A DNA stretch of 64,000 bases from Arthrobacter zhaoxinii (GTDB lineage: Bacteria; Actinomycetota; Actinomycetes; Actinomycetales; Micrococcaceae). The notes under the pieces are model-generated. The model was not told the origin of the DNA. It saw only the letters and a list, made by a program, of their open reading frames with translations, and ran no database searches. The stretch covers positions 1 to 64,000 of the forward strand of contig NZ_JANFLT010000005.1 in NCBI RefSeq assembly GCF_024385505.1, read 5' to 3'. The position numbers were made by a program, and so were the translations under genes. Of the stretch, positions 18,525 to 28,226 are shown piece by piece. How positions within the stretch are numbered: the first letter of the stretch is position 1; each line of letters opens with the position of its first letter.

Positions 18525-19903
18525 TGAGTTCAGCAGACCGCCCGTCCGGTTCCATTGACGGGTTCTCGGTGGAGAGCGTTTATGCCGAACTGCTCAGCCG
18601 CGCGCCGGAAAACAAGATGGAGCCGCGCATGGCTCCGCTGTTCCGGGCAATGGAAGTGCTGGGGGAGCCGAACAAGGCGTTCCCGATCATCCACATCACC
18701 GGCACCAACGGCAAAACCTCCACGGCCCGCATGATCGAAGCAGGACTGCGCGCCTACGGACTGCGCACCGGCCGCTACACCAGCCCGCACCTGACCAGCG
18801 TCACCGAGCGGATCAGCATTGACGGCGAGCCCGTCAGCGATGAAACGTTTGTCCGGATCTGGGACGAAATCCATCCCTACCTGGACATTGTCGACGCCGA
18901 ACTGGAGGCCGAGGGCGAGCCCCGGCTGACCTACTTCGAAGCCGTAACCATCCTCGCGTTTGCGGTCTTCGCGGACGAGCCCGTGGACGTGGCGGTCATC
19001 GAGGTCGGCCTCGGCGGCATCACGGATGCCACCAACGTCGGCGACGGCACCGTCTCCGTAGTCACACCTATTTCCCTGGACCACACCGAGCTGCTGGGCG
19101 ACGACGTCGCCGACATCGCCCGGGAAAAGGCCGGCATCATCAAGGAGGACGGGTTCCTCATCAGCGCCGCGCAGCCCATGGAGGCTGCACAGGTGCTACT
19201 CGAAAAGGCGCACGAAGCGGGCGTACCGTTCCGGTTCGAGGGCGTCGAATTCGGCGTGGAATCCCGCGTGATGGCCGTGGGCGGGCAGATGGTCACCATC
19301 AACGGCCTCGCCGGCCGCTACGAGGATCTCCAGGTTCCCCTGCACGGTGCGCACCAGGCCGAAAATGCAGCGGTTGCCGTGGCGGCGCTGGAAGCCTTCA
19401 TCGGCGGCGGCACCAAGGAGCTCGACGTCGAACTGCTGCGGACCGGGTTCCTGACCGTCACTTCCCCGGGCCGCCTGGAGGTGGTGCGGACCGCTCCCAC
19501 CATCGTCGTCGACGCCGCGCACAACCCCGCCGGCGCCAAGGCGACCGCCGAGGCACTGCGCGAGGCGTTCAACTTCACCACGCTCGTCCTGGTGGTCGGC
19601 ATCCTGGCGGAGAAGGACGCCGTCGGCATCCTCAGCGAACTCCGCGAACAGCTGGGGGACCTGGTGAGCGGCGTTGTCCTGACCCAGTCCGGCTCGCCCC
19701 GGGCCATCCCCGCCGACGAACTGGTCCAGGACGCGGTGGATGCCGGCTTTGCGGACGAAGACATCCAGGTCGAAGCAGGCCTGGACAACGCCCTCGAATG
19801 GGCCGTGGCCAAGGCCGAGGAGAACAACGACCTCTCCGGCGGCGTGCTCGTGGTCGGTTCCATCACCGTGGTCGCCGAAGCGCGCACCCTCCTCGGAAAG
19901 TAG
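18524..19903 (+). CDS. folC: Folylpolyglutamate synthase / dihydrofolate synthase
   Basis: The 459-residue Mur-ligase-family enzyme has the ATP loop ITGTNGKTSTARM near residue 65, then the conserved TSPHL. The C-terminal domain includes DAAHNPAGAKATAEAL. It adds glutamate to dihydropteroate and folates in the cytoplasm. It is coupled to ileS by a TAATG overlap and followed ten bases later by the DUF4233 gene, a frequent actinobacterial order. Confidence 0.95.
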   Translation: MSSADRPSGSIDGFSVESVYAELLSRAPENKMEPRMAPLFRAMEVLGEPNKAFPIIHITGTNGKTSTARMIEAGLRAYGLRTGRYTSPHLTSVTERISIDGEPVSDETFVRIWDEIHPYLDIVDAELEAEGEPRLTYFEAVTILAFAVFADEPVDVAVIEVGLGGITDATNVGDGTVSVVTPISLDHTELLGDDVADIAREKAGIIKEDGFLISAAQPMEAAQVLLEKAHEAGVPFRFEGVEFGVESRVMAVGGQMVTINGLAGRYEDLQVPLHGAHQAENAAVAVAALEAFIGGGTKELDVELLRTGFLTVTSPGRLEVVRTAPTIVVDAAHNPAGAKATAEALREAFNFTTLVLVVGILAEKDAVGILSELREQLGDLVSGVVLTQSGSPRAIPADELVQDAVDAGFADEDIQVEAGLDNALEWAVAKAEENNDLSGGVLVVGSITVVAEARTLLGK

Positions 19904-19913
19904 GCAGGCAGTT

Positions 19914-20390
19914 ATGGCAAGACTGACCAAGGCGCAGCGCGAATGGCGCCCGGGCATGCCCAAGAAGCGCCGTTCCGTCAAGGTGATGTTCGCGTCCACG
20001 GTCCTCACTCTTGAAGCGTTCGTGGTGCTGTTCGGGACGCTCGCCGTCTTCGGCGTCCACCGCGACACCATCTCCCCGCCGCTGCTCCTGGGCGGAGGCG
20101 TACTGCTCGCCGCGGCGATGATCGGAACGTGTGCGCTGCTCTCCAAGCCGGCAGGCCCGCTGATCGGATGGATTCTGCAGCTGGTGCTCATCGCCACCGG
20201 ATTCCTGGATCCCATGATGTTCTTCGTCGGCGTGCTGTTCGCCATGACCTGGTGGTACGGCCTGCGGGCCGGGATGCGCCTGGACCGGGAAAACCGGGAA
20301 CGGGACCGGATGCAGGCTGAATGGGAGAAGGCCCACCCGGAGGAAGGAAACGCTGCTGCCGGGCCCGGATCCACAGCGGGCACCGACTAG
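19914..20390 (+). CDS. DUF4233 family membrane protein
   Basis: The protein has 158 residues from the ATG at 19914 (MARLTKAQREWRPGMPKKRR). The frame extends upstream but would overlap folC, so that start is rejected. A basic N-terminus precedes four hydrophobic helices spanning about residues 25-115. The tail is charged. DUF4233 proteins sit between folC and ndk in many actinobacteria; function is unknown. Confidence 0.85.
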   Translation: MARLTKAQREWRPGMPKKRRSVKVMFASTVLTLEAFVVLFGTLAVFGVHRDTISPPLLLGGGVLLAAAMIGTCALLSKPAGPLIGWILQLVLIATGFLDPMMFFVGVLFAMTWWYGLRAGMRLDRENRERDRMQAEWEKAHPEEGNAAAGPGSTAGTD

Positions 20391-20429
20391 GCTTAGATCC
20401 GATATCCGATCGTTCCAAGGAGATACACC

Positions 20430-20846
20430 GTGAGCACCGAGCGCACACTTGTCCTGATTAAGCCCGACGGCGTCGAGCGCCGGCTCACCGGCGCCATCCT
20501 GGCGCGGATCGAAGCCAAGGGTTACACCGTGGCGGAGCTGAAGAAGACCGCCGCCACCCGCGCGATCCTCGAAGAGCACTATGCCGAGCACCAGGGCAAG
20601 CCGTTCTACGAACCGCTGGTGGAGTTTATGCTCAGCGGCCCGGTTGTTGCCGTAGTCCTCGAGGGACAGCGCGTGATTGAAGGGTTCCGGTCCCTGGCCG
20701 GCACCACCGATCCCACGACGGCGGCCCCCGGCACCATCCGCGGTGACTTCGGCCGCGACTGGGGCTCCGCGGTCCAGCAGAACCTGGTCCACGGCTCCGA
20801 TTCACCCGAGTCCGCAGCACGGGAAATCGGTATCTGGTTCAGCTAG
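20430..20846 (+). CDS. ndk: Nucleoside diphosphate kinase
   Basis: The 138-residue enzyme starts at a GTG with an AAGGAG site (CCAAGGAGATACACC). The family start TLVLIKPDGVERR is present, and the phosphorylated histidine lies in NLVHGSDS, the signature segment. It transfers the terminal phosphate of ATP to nucleoside diphosphates. It closes the ileS-folC-DUF4233-ndk run and is followed by a strong terminator. Confidence 0.97.
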   Translation: MSTERTLVLIKPDGVERRLTGAILARIEAKGYTVAELKKTAATRAILEEHYAEHQGKPFYEPLVEFMLSGPVVAVVLEGQRVIEGFRSLAGTTDPTTAAPGTIRGDFGRDWGSAVQQNLVHGSDSPESAAREIGIWFS

Positions 20847-20857
20847 TACGGATAGAC

Positions 20858-20891
20858 GAAGGGCCGGCACCAGTGATGGTGCCGGCCCTTC
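20858..20891. terminator. Bidirectional terminator after ndk
   Basis: A 15-bp perfect stem (arms 20858-20872 and 20877-20891) with a GTGA loop lies between convergent genes. Confidence 0.9.
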
Positions 20892-20907
20892 TGTCTGCAA
20901 CGGGAGC

Positions 20908-22008
20908 TTACGGAATCAGCTTTTCGTCCCGCAGGCGTGCAAAGAGCGCCTTGAAGGCGTCCTCCGTCCGGCGGTAACCGGTGAAGCCGGCCAGCCGGCT
21001 CTTGCTCATATCCGTGAGCACTTCGACCTTCCGGCCCAGGTCCGCGTCAGTGTGCCACCAGGACGCCAGCCGTCCGAGATCCGCTTCGGCCAGGCCGTGA
21101 CGGTCGGCAATCTTGGTCCAGGCTTCGGACATGCCGGCCATCTGCTCTTCCAACGGACGCGGAACGGATTCGAAGCCCACCGGCTCCACACCGAATTCCC
21201 CGGCCAGCCGCGGCCAGAGCGAACGCCAGCGGAAGACGTCGCCGTTAACCACGTTGAAGGCCTCATTGGCAGTGTTCGCATCCGTGGCCGCCCAGAGCAT
21301 GTGCTCGGCGAGCAGGCCGGCGTCGGTCATGTCGGTGACTGAATTCCACTGGGTTTCGGAGCCGGGGAAGACAAACGGCATCCCGAGCTCACGGCAGAGC
21401 GTGGCCTGCACGGCCAGGGTCTGGCCCATGTTCATCGCATTGCCGACGGCGAAGCCGATCACCGTGTGCGCGCGGTGGACGGACCAGACGAAGCCCTGCC
21501 GCTCGGCGGCTTCCATCAGTTCGTCTTCCTGCGCGTAGTAGAAGTTCTCCACCGGCAGCCGCGGCTCGTCCTCGGAGAACGGCGTATCCGGCATGGGGCC
21601 CTCACCGTAGGCCTCGAACGGTCCCATGTAGTGCTTGAGCCCGGTCATCAGGGCCACGTGCTCCAGGGGAGCATCCGCCAACGCCGTGAGGAGGTTACGG
21701 ACCATGGCGGAGTTGACCGCAATGTTCTCCGCTTCCGTTTCCTGGCGGGACCAGGAGGTGAAGAACACGTGTGTGGGACGGGCGCCTTCCAGCGCCTGTG
21801 CCAGGCTTTCGGGCGAGCCCAGGTCCGCTGCAACGGGAACGACGCCGGGACGTGCCGGGTCGGGGTTTCCGGCCTTCCGCGACAGCGCCAGGACGGTCCA
21901 GCCCTCACTCGAGAGCAGGTCCACCAGGGCTGCCCCCGCGATTCCGGTGGCACCGGCAACGAGCGCTGTGCGCTGGCCTTCTGAGCGGGCAGGGGTGGTT
22001 CTGAGCAT
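20908..22008 (-). CDS. SDR-family reductase of the PRISE (progesterone 5-beta-reductase/iridoid synthase-like) group
   Basis: The protein has 366 residues from the ATG at 22008, with GAGGAGA four to five bases before it; an upstream ATG at 22020 lies in that site. The NAD(P) motif is GATGIAG at residues 19-25. The extended-SDR fold carries NFYYAQED, matching the NFYYxxED motif of the PRISE group with its catalytic Tyr. Plant members reduce enones. The bacterial substrate is unknown. It appears to stand alone, convergent with ndk. Confidence 0.8.
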   Translation of the reverse strand: MLRTTPARSEGQRTALVAGATGIAGAALVDLLSSEGWTVLALSRKAGNPDPARPGVVPVAADLGSPESLAQALEGARPTHVFFTSWSRQETEAENIAVNSAMVRNLLTALADAPLEHVALMTGLKHYMGPFEAYGEGPMPDTPFSEDEPRLPVENFYYAQEDELMEAAERQGFVWSVHRAHTVIGFAVGNAMNMGQTLAVQATLCRELGMPFVFPGSETQWNSVTDMTDAGLLAEHMLWAATDANTANEAFNVVNGDVFRWRSLWPRLAGEFGVEPVGFESVPRPLEEQMAGMSEAWTKIADRHGLAEADLGRLASWWHTDADLGRKVEVLTDMSKSRLAGFTGYRRTEDAFKALFARLRDEKLIP

Positions 22009-22131
22009 GGGTCTCCTCATGGATCGAAAAGTGGCGCCGGCGTAAAAAGTCCGCACGCCTTCTTCTGCGGCAACGGGGAAACGGCGGGGGAAATTCCTGA
22101 CGGGTTCCCGGAAGGCGCCTAGGCTGTGCCC

Positions 22132-22770
22132 ATGGCACTTATATACGACGCCGAGCTGCGTCCGGGCAAAATGGAACTGATCTCCGGCTGGCTGCCGGGA
22201 ACGTGGTGGTTTCCCTCAACGGAGCCGGTGACGGTCCGGAAGCTGGCTTCCTTCCGGTTCGACGACCCCGACGGGGAGGTGGGGGTGGAAACCACCATCG
22301 TGGAAGCCGGATCGGCAGTGGTGCAGGTTCCCCTGACCTACCGCGGGGCGCCGCTGGAAGGCGCGGAGCAATTCCTGATCAACGAAATGGAGCACTCCGT
22401 CCTCGGCCACCGCTGGGTCTACGATGCCCTCGGTGACCCGGTCTATGCGCGGGCCCTGGAAGCCGCGCTCCTTTCCCGGCAGCCGCAGGCGGCCCAGTAC
22501 CTGGACAACGACGGCGCCCGCGAGCTGCTGCCCGAAACCATGCAGGTCAGCAGCACGGGGATGCCCGACGGCGCCGGGCTGGTCGAAGCTCCCGCTTCCG
22601 ATCCGGAGGGCTGGGCAACCTCCGTCCTAACCGAGGACGGCTGGGAATTCTCCGTGGTGCGGTTGCTGGACCTGGACGGGCGCACGGCACCGGACCCCTC
22701 GCTGACGGCTACCTGGGAGGGGCAGGAGATCCCGGTGGTCCTGGCCTGGGGGCTTCCGCTGGATCCCTAG
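22132..22770 (+). CDS. Stand-alone maltokinase N-terminal cap-like protein
   Basis: The protein has 212 residues from the ATG at 22132; a GTG six bases earlier is possible, and neither has a clear ribosome site. The N-terminus MALIYDAELRPGKMELISGW and the segment ASFRFDDPDGEVGVET resemble the cap-like domain placed before the kinase in maltokinase (Pep2/Mak) proteins and in CG0192-like proteins. There is no kinase domain, and no trehalose or glycogen gene is adjacent. The role is unknown. It is divergent from the PRISE reductase gene. Confidence 0.65.
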   Translation: MALIYDAELRPGKMELISGWLPGTWWFPSTEPVTVRKLASFRFDDPDGEVGVETTIVEAGSAVVQVPLTYRGAPLEGAEQFLINEMEHSVLGHRWVYDALGDPVYARALEAALLSRQPQAAQYLDNDGARELLPETMQVSSTGMPDGAGLVEAPASDPEGWATSVLTEDGWEFSVVRLLDLDGRTAPDPSLTATWEGQEIPVVLAWGLPLDP

Positions 22771-22777
22771 GGAAGGG

Positions 22778-23440
22778 CTACTGGCCGCCTACAAACGAAT
22801 TCAGGAACCGGAAGAAGATCGACGCGGCCGTTGCCACCCAGAGCAGGACGACCAGCGGCCACGCCCAGTCCGTCAGGAAACGGACCAGCCCGGCCGGCGC
22901 CGGTATGGCGCCGGCCGCCAGGTTGCGGATGGTGGTGAAGACGAACAGCGGAATCATGGCAGCCCACACCACGATGCAGTAGATGCACAGCACATAGATG
23001 TCGAACAGCGCCTGGCTCCACAGCCAGACAACAAACACCATGCCGAGGGTGACGCTGATCTGCAGGCCGATCCAGTACCAGCGGGCGAAACGGGCACCCG
23101 CCAGCATCCCCATGGCCGTGGTGATCACCACGGCAAAGGCCACGATGCCGATCAGCGGATTGGGGAAACCGAAGATGGCCGCCTGCCAGGTTTGGAACAC
23201 CGTCCCGCAGGAGACCCAGGGACTGATGTCGCAGCTGGTGATGTAGTTGGCGTCCGCATACACGCGGAGGCGTTCAATCACCAGGATTCCGGAAGCCACC
23301 CAGCCGACAACCGCGGTAACCAGCAGCGTCCAGGCAAAGGACCGGCGTTCCGGACGGACCGCTGCGCCCTCCGGATCCCGGAGGCCGGCGGCGTCGGCCG
23401 GGGTGGCGCCGGAAGATGGACGGGCTGCGCTGGAAGGCAC
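22778..23440 (-). CDS. Vitamin K epoxide reductase (VKOR) family membrane protein
   Basis: This is a 220-residue membrane protein with about five helices. The active-site pair is Cys152-Ile-Tyr-Cys155 in a helix, and the loop cysteines are Cys70 and Cys78 (SCDISPWVSCG). In actinobacteria VKOR re-oxidises exported disulfide-forming proteins with quinone, doing the job of DsbB. The fused or adjacent thioredoxin-like partner seen in some species is absent. An AAGGAG site is visible upstream of the ATG. Confidence 0.93.
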   Translation of the reverse strand: MPSSAARPSSGATPADAAGLRDPEGAAVRPERRSFAWTLLVTAVVGWVASGILVIERLRVYADANYITSCDISPWVSCGTVFQTWQAAIFGFPNPLIGIVAFAVVITTAMGMLAGARFARWYWIGLQISVTLGMVFVVWLWSQALFDIYVLCIYCIVVWAAMIPLFVFTTIRNLAAGAIPAPAGLVRFLTDWAWPLVVLLWVATAASIFFRFLNSFVGGQ

Positions 23441-23879
23441 GGAAGCTCCTTACGGAGTAGTCGGCAGAAGTAACTATCTGCGTCGAGTCTATGCGCAGAG
23501 GCAGGCCAAAAAGGCGGCCGTATGCGATAATGAAGCTTGGCTGATGGCGGAACCACATTCCGCCGCCGGTCCAGCGACAGGCTTCCGGTTCTGCCGGTGA
23601 CGCTTCCCGTGTAGTTAGCCCATCAATCCGGATGGGAACCAGGGAATCCGCCGGCCAGACCTACCCAGAACAGCCGTAACGAAATATCCGTTCCGCAGGG
23701 GTAGCAGGAAAAGCGCCGCTGGTCTTCGAGTGATACCGCGCCCCACAGCTGGCACGACCTCGAATGACATCCAGACGACTTCCGGCTGGCGGGCTGGCTG
23801 CGATGCCACCGCACAGCCGACACATTGCCTTGGGGCATTGGAATGTGGCCAGTGCCGCAGGGCCGGAGCATAGGCCTAC
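23441..23879. other. Divergent intergenic region upstream of rne/rng
   Basis: No gene is seen in these 439 bases. Two short inverted repeats stand out: GGCGGAA-CCACA-TTCCGCC at 23546-23564 and CCCATC-N6-GATGGG at 23619-23636. The stretch must hold the VKOR promoter and the 5' leader of the RNase gene, but no clear -35/-10 pair can be named. Confidence 0.4.
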
Positions 23880-26800
23880 ATGACTAATCAGAATAATGGA
23901 ACCAATGAACTGCCTGTAGAAAACGGCACGGCGGGGGAGAACCCCGTACAGCCGGACGAGCAGCCGGCCCCGGTCAAGAAGGCCACCCGCAGCCGCCGCA
24001 AGTCTGTTCCGGTTTCTTCCCCGCAGCCTGCGGCAGACACCGCAGCAGCGGTGACGCCGGCAGCCGAAACCGCGTCAGACACCCCGGCGCCCGCAGCTGA
24101 GAAGCCCAAGCGGACCCGCGCACCCCGCAAGAAGGCAGCACCGGCCGCCGAAGCGCCGGCCGCACCGGAGGAAACCCCGGAAGCCGCGGCCGCTCCCGCC
24201 GCCGCGGAGTCGGTTCCCGCCGACGGCGCCGCTTCAACCGACGCGCCGTCCGAAACCCCGGCCAAGACGGTCCGCCGGCGCCGCAGCCCGGCCAGGAAGC
24301 CTGCCGCCGACGCCGCAGCCGCCGTTGAAACCCCCGCCGCAGTTGAAACCCCCGCCGTGGTTGAAACCCGCGCTGCCGACGAAGTAACGCTGGCAGCCGG
24401 ACCCGAGTCCACCAACACTGCCGAACCCGCTGTTGAAGCGCCGGCACCGAAAACCCGTGCCCGCCGCCGTGCCAGCACGCCCACCGGCCCGGCACGCTCG
24501 GCCGAGTCGGCAACGCCCGCCGCCGCGGAGCCCGCTGAAACCCCCGCCGAGCCGGTGCTGCCCGCCGCAGCCGAAGCGCCGGTCAAGACCGAGACCCCGG
24601 CACAGGCCGAGGCCGCCGGGCCGACCTCCGCACTGGATCCGTTCTCCGTGCCGGAATCGCCCACGTCGGTGCTGTTCCACGCCCCGGACCTCACCGCTGT
24701 CCGTTCCGTGCCGGTGGCCAAGCCCGCCGAAGCCGAGGAAACGGACGAGCAGGAGGGCAGCGAAGACTCGGGCCGTCCGCGCCGCCGTTCCCGCCGAGGC
24801 CGCAGCCGTCAGGGCACGGAGCCGGCAAACGTACAGGAAGCCGCTGCGGAAGAACCGTCCGCCGGCCCCGAGGACAGCGAGTCCGACGGCGTTACCTCCC
24901 GCCGCCGTCGTCGCCGCCGCCGCGGAGACGCCGATCTGGAACTGACCGGGGGAGCGGACGACGATCCGCCCAACACCGTGACCCGGGTGCGTGCCCCCCG
25001 CGCGCACGCTGACGCCCCGGTCTCGGACCGCGTCACCAGCGTTAAGGGTTCCACCCGGCTGGAAGCCAAGAAGCAGCGCCGCCGCGAGTCCCGCGAGTCC
25101 GGCCGCCGCCGCCACGTGATCACCGAGGCTGAGTTCCTGGCCCGCCGGGAATCCGTTGACCGGCAGATGATTGTCCGCCAGCGCGACGAGCGGATCCAGA
25201 TCGGCGTGCTGGAGGACGGTATCCTCGCGGAGCACTTCGTCTCCAACACCCAGCAGGACTCGCTTATCGGCAACGTCTATGTCGGCAAGGTCCAGAACGT
25301 GCTGCCCAGCATGGAGGCAGCCTTCGTGGACATCGGCCGCGGCCGCAATGCCGTGCTGTATGCCGGCGAGGTCAACTGGGACGCCGCCGGCCTCGACGGC
25401 CAGCCGCGCCGCATCGAACTGGCGCTCAAGTCCGGCGACTCCGTCCTGGTGCAGGTCACCAAGGACCCGGTGGGCCACAAGGGTGCACGCCTGACCAGCC
25501 AGATCTCCCTGCCCGGCCGCTACCTCGTGTACGTTCCGGGCGGATCGATGACCGGCATCTCTCGCAAGCTGCCCGACGTCGAGCGCAACCGGCTCAAGAA
25601 GATCCTCAAGGACCACCTGCCGGAAAACGCGGGCGTCATTGTGCGCACCGCCGCTGAAGGCGCCAGCGAGGAAGAGTTGATGAATGACATCAACCGCCTC
25701 CGCGCGCAGTGGGAGACCATCGAGGCGAAGTCCAAGTCCACCAAGACGCTGCCGCCGGAGCTCCTGTACGGCGAGCCGGACCTCACCATCAAGGTGGTCC
25801 GCGACGTCTTCAATGAGGACTTCTCCAAGCTTGTGGTCTCCGGTGAGGAAGCCTGGGACACCATCGAGGCCTATGTCACGTACGTGGCACCGGACCTCGT
25901 GGGGCGGCTCGAGAAGTGGACGAAGGACGAGGACATCTTCTCGGCCCACCGCATCGACGAGCAGATTGCGAAGGCCCTGGACCGCAAGGTGTTCCTGCCC
26001 TCGGGCGGTTCCCTGGTGATTGACCGCACCGAAGCCATGACCGTGGTGGACGTGAATACGGGTAAGTTCACCGGCAGCGGCGGCAACCTGGAAGAGACCG
26101 TCACCAAGAACAACCTTGAAGCGGCCGAAGAAGTAGTCCGCCAGCTGCGCCTGCGCGACATCGGCGGCATCATTGTGATCGACTTCATCGACATGGTCCT
26201 TGAAGCCAACCGCGACCTGGTGCTGCGCCGCCTGGTGGAATGCCTGGGCCGGGACCGGACCAAGCACCAGGTGGCAGAGGTCACCTCGCTCGGCCTGGTC
26301 CAGATGACGCGTAAGCGTATGGGCACCGGCCTGCTGGAAGTCTTCGGCGAGACCTGTGAACACTGCGACGGCCGCGGCGTCGTCACGCAGGACGTACCCG
26401 TGGAACACCGCCGCAGCACCAGCCACACTCCGGCCGGCAACGGCCACGCGGTTGCCGACGAGAACCACCAGCAGCACCTCAAGCAGGAGAAGCAGTCCCG
26501 CGGGGACCGGAAGCGCAACCGCAGCCGTGGGCAGAACGGCAACGTCCAGGCAGCGGAAGAACAGCCGCAGCCGGACGAGCCGGTGCAGGAGGATGCCGAG
26601 CGGCAGGCAAAGGCCGAAGCCGCCCGCGCCGCCCTCGCGAGCATCGCGGCCGCCACTGCTGCCGCGCACGAGGTAGTGGATGCCGCAGCCAACGGCAACG
26701 GTGGAGCCCCGGCAGCGGATCAGGGAGCCGGCGACGAGTCCGACACCGAACCCGGTGCAGTGCTGAACATCCAGGGAGAAACCGTAGTGGTTCCCCGCCG

Positions 26801-27197
26801 TCAGCGGCGGCGTCCGGTCAAGGAAGAGCCTGCGCTGACACTGGAAAGCCTCACGGAGGCCTTCAACGAGGCAGCCTCGGCCGTGTCGCGCTCGGTGGAG
26901 CAGGAGCAGGAGCAGGAACAGGAGCGGAAGCAGGCAGCTGAGCCGAAATCCGTCCGCAGGCCCGAGACGCCGGCTGCGGCACCGGAAGCACCCGTCCGCC
27001 CGGCGCGCCGGCGCAGGGCAGCAAGCAGCCCCCAGGGCGCTGCGGAGGTCACGGCACCGGCTGCAGGGGACACGGCTCCCTCCGTCCCGGCGCGGCATAC
27101 GGTCACGGCCGCAGGCAGGCCGGCTGCTCCGGAAGAGAAAGCCGGAGCTGCGGCCCCGGTGATCCTGGGCGTGGGCGTGCCGGCCTCGGAGCTGTAA
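23880..27197 (+). CDS. rne: Rne/Rng family ribonuclease (RNase E/G)
   Basis: The 1105-residue endoribonuclease acts in mRNA decay and rRNA maturation. Residues 1-400 are low-complexity Ala/Pro/Glu with basic patches (RRRSPARKP, RRRRRRRGD), typical of long actinobacterial forms. The catalytic core begins near residue 430: the S1 domain is IGNVYVGKVQNVLPSMEAAFVDIG, the DNase I-like site has VVDVNTGKFTGSG and IVIDFIDM, and the zinc-link is CEHCDG. The C-terminal arm (about 850-1105) is again disordered. A weak GGAG lies 12 bases before the ATG. A strong hairpin follows. Confidence 0.93.
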   Translation: MTNQNNGTNELPVENGTAGENPVQPDEQPAPVKKATRSRRKSVPVSSPQPAADTAAAVTPAAETASDTPAPAAEKPKRTRAPRKKAAPAAEAPAAPEETPEAAAAPAAAESVPADGAASTDAPSETPAKTVRRRRSPARKPAADAAAAVETPAAVETPAVVETRAADEVTLAAGPESTNTAEPAVEAPAPKTRARRRASTPTGPARSAESATPAAAEPAETPAEPVLPAAAEAPVKTETPAQAEAAGPTSALDPFSVPESPTSVLFHAPDLTAVRSVPVAKPAEAEETDEQEGSEDSGRPRRRSRRGRSRQGTEPANVQEAAAEEPSAGPEDSESDGVTSRRRRRRRRGDADLELTGGADDDPPNTVTRVRAPRAHADAPVSDRVTSVKGSTRLEAKKQRRRESRESGRRRHVITEAEFLARRESVDRQMIVRQRDERIQIGVLEDGILAEHFVSNTQQDSLIGNVYVGKVQNVLPSMEAAFVDIGRGRNAVLYAGEVNWDAAGLDGQPRRIELALKSGDSVLVQVTKDPVGHKGARLTSQISLPGRYLVYVPGGSMTGISRKLPDVERNRLKKILKDHLPENAGVIVRTAAEGASEEELMNDINRLRAQWETIEAKSKSTKTLPPELLYGEPDLTIKVVRDVFNEDFSKLVVSGEEAWDTIEAYVTYVAPDLVGRLEKWTKDEDIFSAHRIDEQIAKALDRKVFLPSGGSLVIDRTEAMTVVDVNTGKFTGSGGNLEETVTKNNLEAAEEVVRQLRLRDIGGIIVIDFIDMVLEANRDLVLRRLVECLGRDRTKHQVAEVTSLGLVQMTRKRMGTGLLEVFGETCEHCDGRGVVTQDVPVEHRRSTSHTPAGNGHAVADENHQQHLKQEKQSRGDRKRNRSRGQNGNVQAAEEQPQPDEPVQEDAERQAKAEAARAALASIAAATAAAHEVVDAAANGNGGAPAADQGAGDESDTEPGAVLNIQGETVVVPRRQRRRPVKEEPALTLESLTEAFNEAASAVSRSVEQEQEQEQERKQAAEPKSVRRPETPAAAPEAPVRPARRRRAASSPQGAAEVTAPAAGDTAPSVPARHTVTAAGRPAAPEEKAGAAAPVILGVGVPASEL

Positions 27198-27210
27198 CCG
27201 CTTTTTCCCT

Positions 27211-27258
27211 GCGTCTGCGGGCGGTCTCTCCCCTAAGGGGGCGGGCCGCCCGCAGGCG
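27211..27258 (+). terminator. Terminator after rne/rng
   Basis: A 10-bp outer stem (CTGCGGGCGG / CCGCCCGCAG) encloses a smaller CCCC-TAA-GGGG hairpin and is followed by GCGTTTAA. It starts 17 bases after the stop. Confidence 0.75.
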
Positions 27259-27546
27259 TTTAACCGGGCCCGCCGCTCCTGGGCGGGTCCGATGCCCGCA
27301 ACACCGGGTCCATGGGATAAAGTAGAGACCGAGCAGTGGCACCGGTTCGGTGGCGCGTGGGTCGGCTCCGCAGATGCACAGCGCATTTGCGGGTTATGGG
27401 CCCGTTAGCGTAGCCTTGAACTTCGGTGCGAACGCCTTCCAACCGTTTATCGGTTCAGGCGCAACTGCATGGCGCAAGGCGGGTCCAATCTGGACCTGGC
27501 TAAATGCGCATCCAAGTATTAAACGTCGAGAGAAGTGAGTTCCCAA
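27259..27546 (+). promoter_or_regulatory. Leader region upstream of rplU
   Basis: About 290 bases without a gene precede rplU. A possible -10 element TAAAGT at 27318-27323 (GGATAAAGTAG) has no good -35 partner. The length suggests an untranslated L21 leader, where feedback control would be expected, but no structure can be assigned with confidence. Confidence 0.35.
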
Positions 27547-27858
27547 GTGGTGTACGCGATTGTCCGCGCTGGCGGCCGCCAAGAAAAGGTTTCCGTCGGA
27601 GACCTCGTAACCCTGGACCGCGTCCCCGGTGGAGCCGGTAGCACCTTTGAGCTGCCTGCCCTGCTTTTGGTTGATGGCGACAAGGTCACCTCTGCTGCAC
27701 AGGACCTGGCCAAGGTTACCGTGACTGCAGAAATCGTCGAGAACTTCCGGGGTCCGAAGATTGTCATCCAGAAGTTCAAGAACAAGACCGGCTACAAGAA
27801 GCGTCAGGGCTACCGCTCCTCGCTGACCAAGGTCAAGGTTACGTCCATCAACTCCTGA
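27547..27858 (+). CDS. rplU: 50S ribosomal protein L21
   Basis: The protein has 103 residues from the GTG at 27547 ([15 protein letters not shown]), the start expected from family alignment. In-frame GTGs at 27535 and 27550 are alternatives; the purine-rich GAGAGAAGTGAG before 27547 fits as ribosome site. The conserved C-terminal [13 protein letters not shown] contacts 23S rRNA. It is followed by rpmA 84 bases later, the universal pairing. Confidence 0.97.
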   Translation: MVYAIVRAGGRQEKVSVGDLVTLDRVPGGAGSTFELPALLLVDGDKVTSAAQDLAKVTVTAEIVENFRGPKIVIQKFKNKTGYKKRQGYRSSLTKVKVTSINS

Positions 27859-27942
27859 TTCTCCTGCCGGCCCCAGGGCCGGGAACGCGGGTGTGATCCC
27901 GCCTGAGGGTTTCAATATCAGTTAGCAAAGGCAGGCAAAGAA

Positions 27943-28206
27943 ATGGCACATAAGAAAGGTGCGAGTTCCACTCGCAACGGTCGCGACTCCAACGCCCAGT
28001 ACCTCGGCGTAAAGCGTTTCGGCGGCCAGGTTGTCAAGGCAGGCGAAATCATCGTTCGCCAGCGCGGCACCCACTTCCACCCGGGTGAGGGTGTTGGCCG
28101 CGGAGGCGACGACACCCTGTTCGCCCTGGAAGCAGGCGCAGTTGAATTCGGCAGCCGTCGTGGCCGCCGCGTCGTGAACATCGTGGCTGCTGCAGCCGCC
28201 GAGTAA
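27943..28206 (+). CDS. rpmA: 50S ribosomal protein L27
   Basis: The 87-residue protein begins [19 protein letters not shown]. The N-terminal tail reaches the peptidyl-transferase centre. It contains [20 protein letters not shown]. There is no Firmicutes-type cleaved extension. It is cotranscribed with rplU and ends at an ideal intrinsic terminator. Confidence 0.98.
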   Translation: MAHKKGASSTRNGRDSNAQYLGVKRFGGQVVKAGEIIVRQRGTHFHPGEGVGRGGDDTLFALEAGAVEFGSRRGRRVVNIVAAAAAE

Positions 28207-28226
28207 TCACCGGCAATTAGCTTTTC

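Noticed and set aside
24234-27386. 1050-residue minus-strand frame opposite RNase E/G
   Set aside because: It is a shadow of a GC-rich gene: composition is Leu/Gly/Arg/Val with no domain. Similar long shadows lie opposite ileS, nrdE, tig and valS.
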